NCBI GenBank assembly: GCA_028274465.1
Contig: CM051455.1
Location: 99,384,942 to 99,448,941 of the forward strand
Reading direction: 5' to 3'
DNA length: 64,000 nt
Origin: Plantago ovata
Lineage: Eukaryota; Streptophyta; Magnoliopsida; Lamiales; Plantaginaceae
Shown here one piece after another: positions 59,801-64,000 of the stretch (position 1 is its first letter; each line of letters begins with the position of its first letter). Below the pieces are notes generated by a model that was given only the letters and a program-made list of their open reading frames with translations, did not search any database and was not told the origin of the DNA. The translations under genes were made by a program, and so were the position numbers.

Positions 59801-61634
59801 TTCAATTTCCAACTCCATTTGTTTGCTTAAATCTTCCAGTACAAGCTGGACTTTGTCAATTGATGTCTTGGGTGAGTTTGGGCCAGTATTCTCAGCATCA
59901 CGAGATGCGTCGTTGAATAATGCTTCTTGAGTTTCAGCAACTTCAGGAACTGGAACCATTGCTATTTCAGCAACTGGTCCTTCAGCAAGCGTTGTTTCAG
60001 CAACTTGATGAGTTGCTTGTTCAGCAACCATCTTTTCAGTAGCATCAGCAAGTGCCTCTTTTTGCAGATCAGCAGCAATGTCGCTTACTAGTTCCATAGT
60101 TGGATCATCTAAGTTATCTACAATGTAGATATCGGGGACTTGGGCAGGAATTTCATTTCCACTGCCTTGTGGTCTATTCTCAGTAGAATTATCAACATTG
60201 AGTTGATTGTTGAAGGCTTCCGCAAACACTTCAACATTGCTGACATAGGCTTCAATAATTACCTCAGCAACATCTACTGGCAAATGCGTTTCAGCATTTA
60301 TCTGGGAATTGACTGAGGAGTCTTGGACATCAGGGACTGACTGGCGAGCCAGTGTTTTCTTCCTTTTGTTGCTTGTCCGTTTCCTCTTAGGTACGGGGTT
60401 TGCTGATGACGCTATAGTCTGAGTGTCATCATCAGCTTTCCTCTTTTTCTTGTTAGATTTCTCCAGTTTCCCAGAGTCATCTATAGTTGCTTTTTCAGCA
60501 ACGGGTGTTGTACACGTACCTTGTTGATTTTCTACAGCAGTTTCATTTGTGTTACCACCACCAACAGCAGTTTCATCTCTAAGTTGCTGAGTGGTAACAT
60601 CTGCAGCTGTTGTATACCTTTCTTGCTGGCTTGTGCTGACAACATTTGCAGTTGTTGTCTTCTTAGTTTTCTTTCCAGCAATCTTAGGTACATTCTGCTT
60701 GTAGAAAGATCTTCCAACATTGCACACAGATTTCTTGATTGGCAATGGGTTTCTTAGCTGAATCTAGAAATGTTCAAGGATATAGCATATCTTGATTCCA
60801 TACATAACTGGAAAGGAAGGTGAGACCTTGTTGTCTTCTACCTTTACCTTAAACTTAGTAACACAATCAACAAGCCTGTTGAAAATGTACTTAGCCCAGT
60901 TAAGTTCTGTTTTATTTTCATGGATATGCATCAGCAATGGCCATCTTCTCAGGCCTACTTGGTCAATTCCTCCAACTTGGGAGTCAAGAACTTTTATTAG
61001 TAGCAGAGCTACTAGACCAAGTGAATGGCAGAGATGCTTTCTCTTAACGTGCTTTGTCCAAGTCACGGGAGCTATCTTCGCCTTTCTTCATTTTCTCATT
61101 TCTGAAGTCACTGTAGAAAGCTTCAATTTCTTCGTCAGTGGCAGTGACGTCATCTTCAGTTCCAGTGGTTGGAATCTGAAAAATCTCCGCTAAATCAGTC
61201 CATTTCAGGACGATTTGCGTGTTCTGAACATAAGTAAGGATCACTTTTTCAGTGACTCCATTACTGTCTGTAAGGGACTGGATTTCTGCATTGTTGTAGA
61301 ATTCCATTGTATCAATCATGCTCACTTGCTTAGTGCGAGCAGAGATAATGTTCATGAGGCCTTGCTGCTTGATAAACTCAAGCGCCTCTTCATTTTCGTC
61401 ATCGAGTTCTTGTTCATAAAAGTACCTAATGTACTTTTGTTTTGCAAACCCTCCCCATTGCATCAACATCTCACACTTTGCAGTGTCAAGATATGACGGA
61501 GGCATAGGTTTTTCTGAGATTCGGTCGTTTTTCAACACAACTTTCGTTGTGTTTGTGGCCGGAGCAGTGCGTGTTTCAGCACTGTCAACCTTTGACGATT
61601 TTGAGGATTTAGATGACTGTCTCTTGGGAGCCAT
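56893..61634 (-). pseudogene. Very large env-position ORF region of SIRE-like element 2, about 1,550 codons, broken
   Basis: Starts at 61634 (MAPKRQSSKSSKSSKVDSAE) with the 'putative plant transposon protein' type domain (QKYIRYFYEQELDDENEEAL, QIVLKWTDLAEIFQIP), a shift near 61050, then CHSLGLVALLLIKVLDSQVG to a TAG at 60766-60764. The same frame continues through 60745-58817 with a basic tract (KRKRTSNKRKKTLARQ), long Glu/Val/Ala-rich low-complexity sequence and SDLHLHLSNEKKRSSLLKLE. After TAA 58819-58817 it continues in frame to 56990, with acidic runs, three LTTGETPVIE repeats (about 58295-58165) and a coiled coil. A further shift near 57050 gives a coiled tail ending at 56893 (QVRRLLENYEKDCVEFTALA). 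No obvious signal peptide. Extra ORFs after pol are known in SIRE/Maximus elements; function here unknown. Confidence 0.75.
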
Positions 61635-61768
61635 TTCTTTTATAGAGCAAGAAAATGTGTACGAAAAAAGATAGTTTGCTTTTTGACCGGAGGTACAGTA
61701 GATTCAGGCTAGAATTTGCAGAGAAAGGAAATGTGAGTTAAAGAATTTTGTCATTTCTCTAACTCCTT

Positions 61769-61778
61769 CTTTATATAG
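61769..61778 (-). promoter_or_regulatory. Candidate internal TATA box ahead of the env-position ORF, element 2
   Basis: Minus-strand CTATATAAAG in GACACTATATAAAGAAGGAG, about 135 bp before the ATG at 61634. It is conserved in sequence and distance with element 1. Confidence 0.45.
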
Positions 61779-62164
61779 TGTCTCTGGTGTGTGAGAAACT
61801 CAATCGATTTGAGCTCTCAGTAAGGGTAAAACAGAGAAACACTGGAGTTAGTGTAGCCTTTGCATTGAATGCGTAGTGGCCCACTAACTAAAACCGTCAG
61901 AGCACTCTCTCTCTTTGTTTTGTTAACCCTTAGATAAGTAACTCCTTTTAATCAATGGCCACGATTGAATTTCATGTCATGATTATTGCGAGTTTATCTG
62001 TGCCAGTTTAACGTCACAAATTGATTTTACCGAGTTTTAAGGGATAGATTGCTTGCTGAAATAAACAAGAATCTTTTCAGCAAGATTGAATTAACAACCT
62101 AGTTACTTGCTGAAAGTTCTCCCTCACTTAGATATCTCATAATTTCATAAGATTAAAAGATATT

Positions 62165-62535
62165 TCTGATTTCCCGTATCAGTAAATTCTTTTGTACTTG
62201 AGACATCCTTTGGTAAAATCTGAGAGATGAGCTTTGCTCTTTTTCTGAGTTCCCGTCTCAGAAAATTCCTTAGATACTTGAATACCTGTTTCAGTATCTT
62301 TTGATTGTCTGAGTGCCCGTCTTAGCAATCCTTAAGTTCTTTCTCTTACTGAGTGCCTGTCTCAGCAAGTGATCAAGTTTCCTAACAAATACCCATTTTG
62401 AAGGAATTACTTGCTGAATGCCTGTTTCAGCAATCATGTAGTGACTTATCATTTCTTAGAAGAAATCAGTGACTGAGTCTTTTAGACAGGAATAATTTGG
62501 CTTGCTGAATACCTGTTTCAGCATTCTGCCAAGTG
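62165..62535 (-). repeat. Post-pol repeat array of element 2
   Basis: On the minus strand, variants of GCTGAAACAGGTATTCAGC and CTGAGACGGGAACTCAG recur at least seven times between the pol stop and the env-position leader, matching 53751-54113. Confidence 0.8.
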
Positions 62536-62541
62536 TATCCT

Positions 62542-64000
62542 TTATTGAGGTAGTTCAATCAATCCAAGGTTATACCTTAGCATTGCGAACCTATTATCCG
62601 GTAGGGGCTTGGTGAAGATGTCAGCATGCTGATCTTCGGTGCCTACTTTCACAACCTCAATATCACCTTTTTCCACATGATCTCTAATGAAATGATGTCT
62701 AATGTCAATATGCTTGGTCCTAGAGTGAAACTTAGGATTTTGCGTAATTGCAATAGCACTTGTATTATCACAAAAGATTGGTGTTTTCTTTGCAGAAATA
62801 CCATAATCTCTTAATTGTTGCTGAATCCATAGGATTTGAGCTGTGCAACAACCAGCTGCAATGTATTCTGATTCAGTAGATGAATTGGCAACACAGGTTT
62901 GCTTCTTGCTGAACCATGATATTAATCTAGTACCAAAAAACTGACAAGTTCCAGAGGTACTTTTTCTATCAAGAGTTGATCCTCCATGATCAGCATCAGA
63001 ATAACCAACCAATTCAAGTCCTGAATCTTTAGGATACCATAATCCAACATTGACTGTACCTTTAACATATTTCAGTATCTTGATTGCCTTTTTGTAGTGT
63101 GATTCTCTTGGATCAGATTGGAATCTTGCACACACACAAACAGCATACTGAATGTCAGGTCTACTTGCTGTTAGATACAACAAGGAACCAATGAGCTTCC
63201 TATACTTGTGTTCTTCAACACTTTTGTCCTCTTTAGTATAGCCCAATTTGGTACCAACACTCATAGGGATCTTTTCAGGTTTCTCATCCTCTTTGATCCT
63301 AAACTTTATGAGCATTTCTTTCACATACTTTGCTTGATTTATGAATATTCCATCTTTGAGTTGCTTGACTTGCAATCCTAGGAAATAATTCAATTTTCCC
63401 ATCATACTCATTTCAAACTTATTTGTCATGAGTTTGGCAAAATCATCACAAAGTTGCTTGTCCTTAGATCCAAAAATTATGTCATCCACATAAATTTGAG
63501 CTAAGAGTATTTTACCATCATGGTTCATGGTAAATAAAGTTTTGTCATCTTCACCTTTCTTGAAACCATTTTCCAGCAAGAACTTAGCCAAGGTATCATA
63601 CCATGCTCTTGGTGCTTGCTTTGGACCATATACAACTTTCTGAAGCTTGTATACCATCTTGATTTCTGAGGGAAGTTCAAAGCCAGGGGGTTGTTCTACG
63701 TAGACTTCTTCAGCAAGTTCACCATTTAAGAATGCACTTTTAACATCCATTTGGTAAGCAATGAAGTCATTGTGAGCAGCAAATGCTAAGAAAAGCCTAA
63801 TTGCATCCAATCTTGCAACTGGTGCATAAGACTCATCATAGTCCAATCCTTCAGTCTGGCAGTAACCTTGAGCAACTAAGTGTGCTTTATTTCTTGTTAC
63901 TTCACCAGACTCACTCAGCTTGTTTCTGAACACCCACTTTGTACCAATAGCTTTCTTGTCTTCAGCAAGTGGCACAAGTTTCCAGACTTTGTTTCTTTAA
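62542..64000 (-). CDS. Pol of SIRE-like element 2: reverse transcriptase and RNase H, continues off the window
   Basis: Copies the element RNA into DNA. Open on the minus strand from near the right edge to TAA at 62544-62542 (GLIELPQ). [42 protein letters not shown] and the intact catalytic YVDD encoded at 63492-63481. RNase [39 protein letters not shown] and [20 protein letters not shown]. Compared with element 1 it lacks the TAA in VYVEQPPGF and the YVDD deletion. A one-base difference in the last 15 bases of the window (TTTAAAGAAACAAAG) would shift the frame upstream of [10 protein letters not shown]; it cannot be assessed further. Protease and integrase lie outside. Confidence 0.9.

Overview
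This is eudicot plant nuclear DNA: spliced genes with GT..AG introns, AT-rich spacers and layer upon layer of plant transposable elements (LINE, CACTA, Cassandra, Ty1-copia, Athila-like Ty3-gypsy, MITE). I cannot name the species; an asterid is only a guess. One intact host gene stands out, a five-exon RD29/LTI65-type stress-protein gene at 8315-11253. Almost everything right of 11.7 kb is transposon.

Layout. 1-3.6 kb: remnants of a small tandem gene family on the minus strand; one copy is dead and carries a retroposon flanked by a 20-bp target-site duplication (TSD). 3.8-4.8 kb: a 250-bp tandem repeat whose units each hold a tRNA-like sequence. 5152-7788: a 2.6-kb solo LTR with TSD TAATT, lying 0.5 kb upstream of the stress gene; an ACGT-element cluster sits between them. 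11.7-13.6 kb: a truncated LINE. 14.6 kb: a MITE.

15.69-39.72 kb is one minus-strand LINE split by three later insertions: a CACTA transposon (16120-33890, TSD CAC), a roughly 2-kb LTR (34521-36516) and a 304-bp Cassandra solo LTR carrying a 5S rRNA-like core (37282-37585, TSD CTCTA). The CACTA element has two convergent genes, a TNP2-type transposase (+) and a Ptta/En/Spm-type accessory protein (-). Its middle is present twice, on both sides of a 100-N gap, in a pattern that points to two overlapping contigs that were never merged; the real element is probably about 12.4 kb.

39.77-46.26 kb is an Athila-like element that has LTR, PBS, gag-protease and an envelope-position ORF but no reverse transcriptase or integrase. 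46.26-64 kb holds two SIRE-like Ty1-copia elements in opposite orientation. The second is inserted inside the envelope-position ORF of the first and runs off the right edge. The first is dead (stops, frameshifts, loss of the RT catalytic YVDD). The second keeps an open RT-RNase H and a very large ORF region after pol. Both share a TATA motif ahead of that ORF, an array of small inverted repeats after pol, and strong enrichment of the octamer TTGCTGAA/TTCAGCAA.
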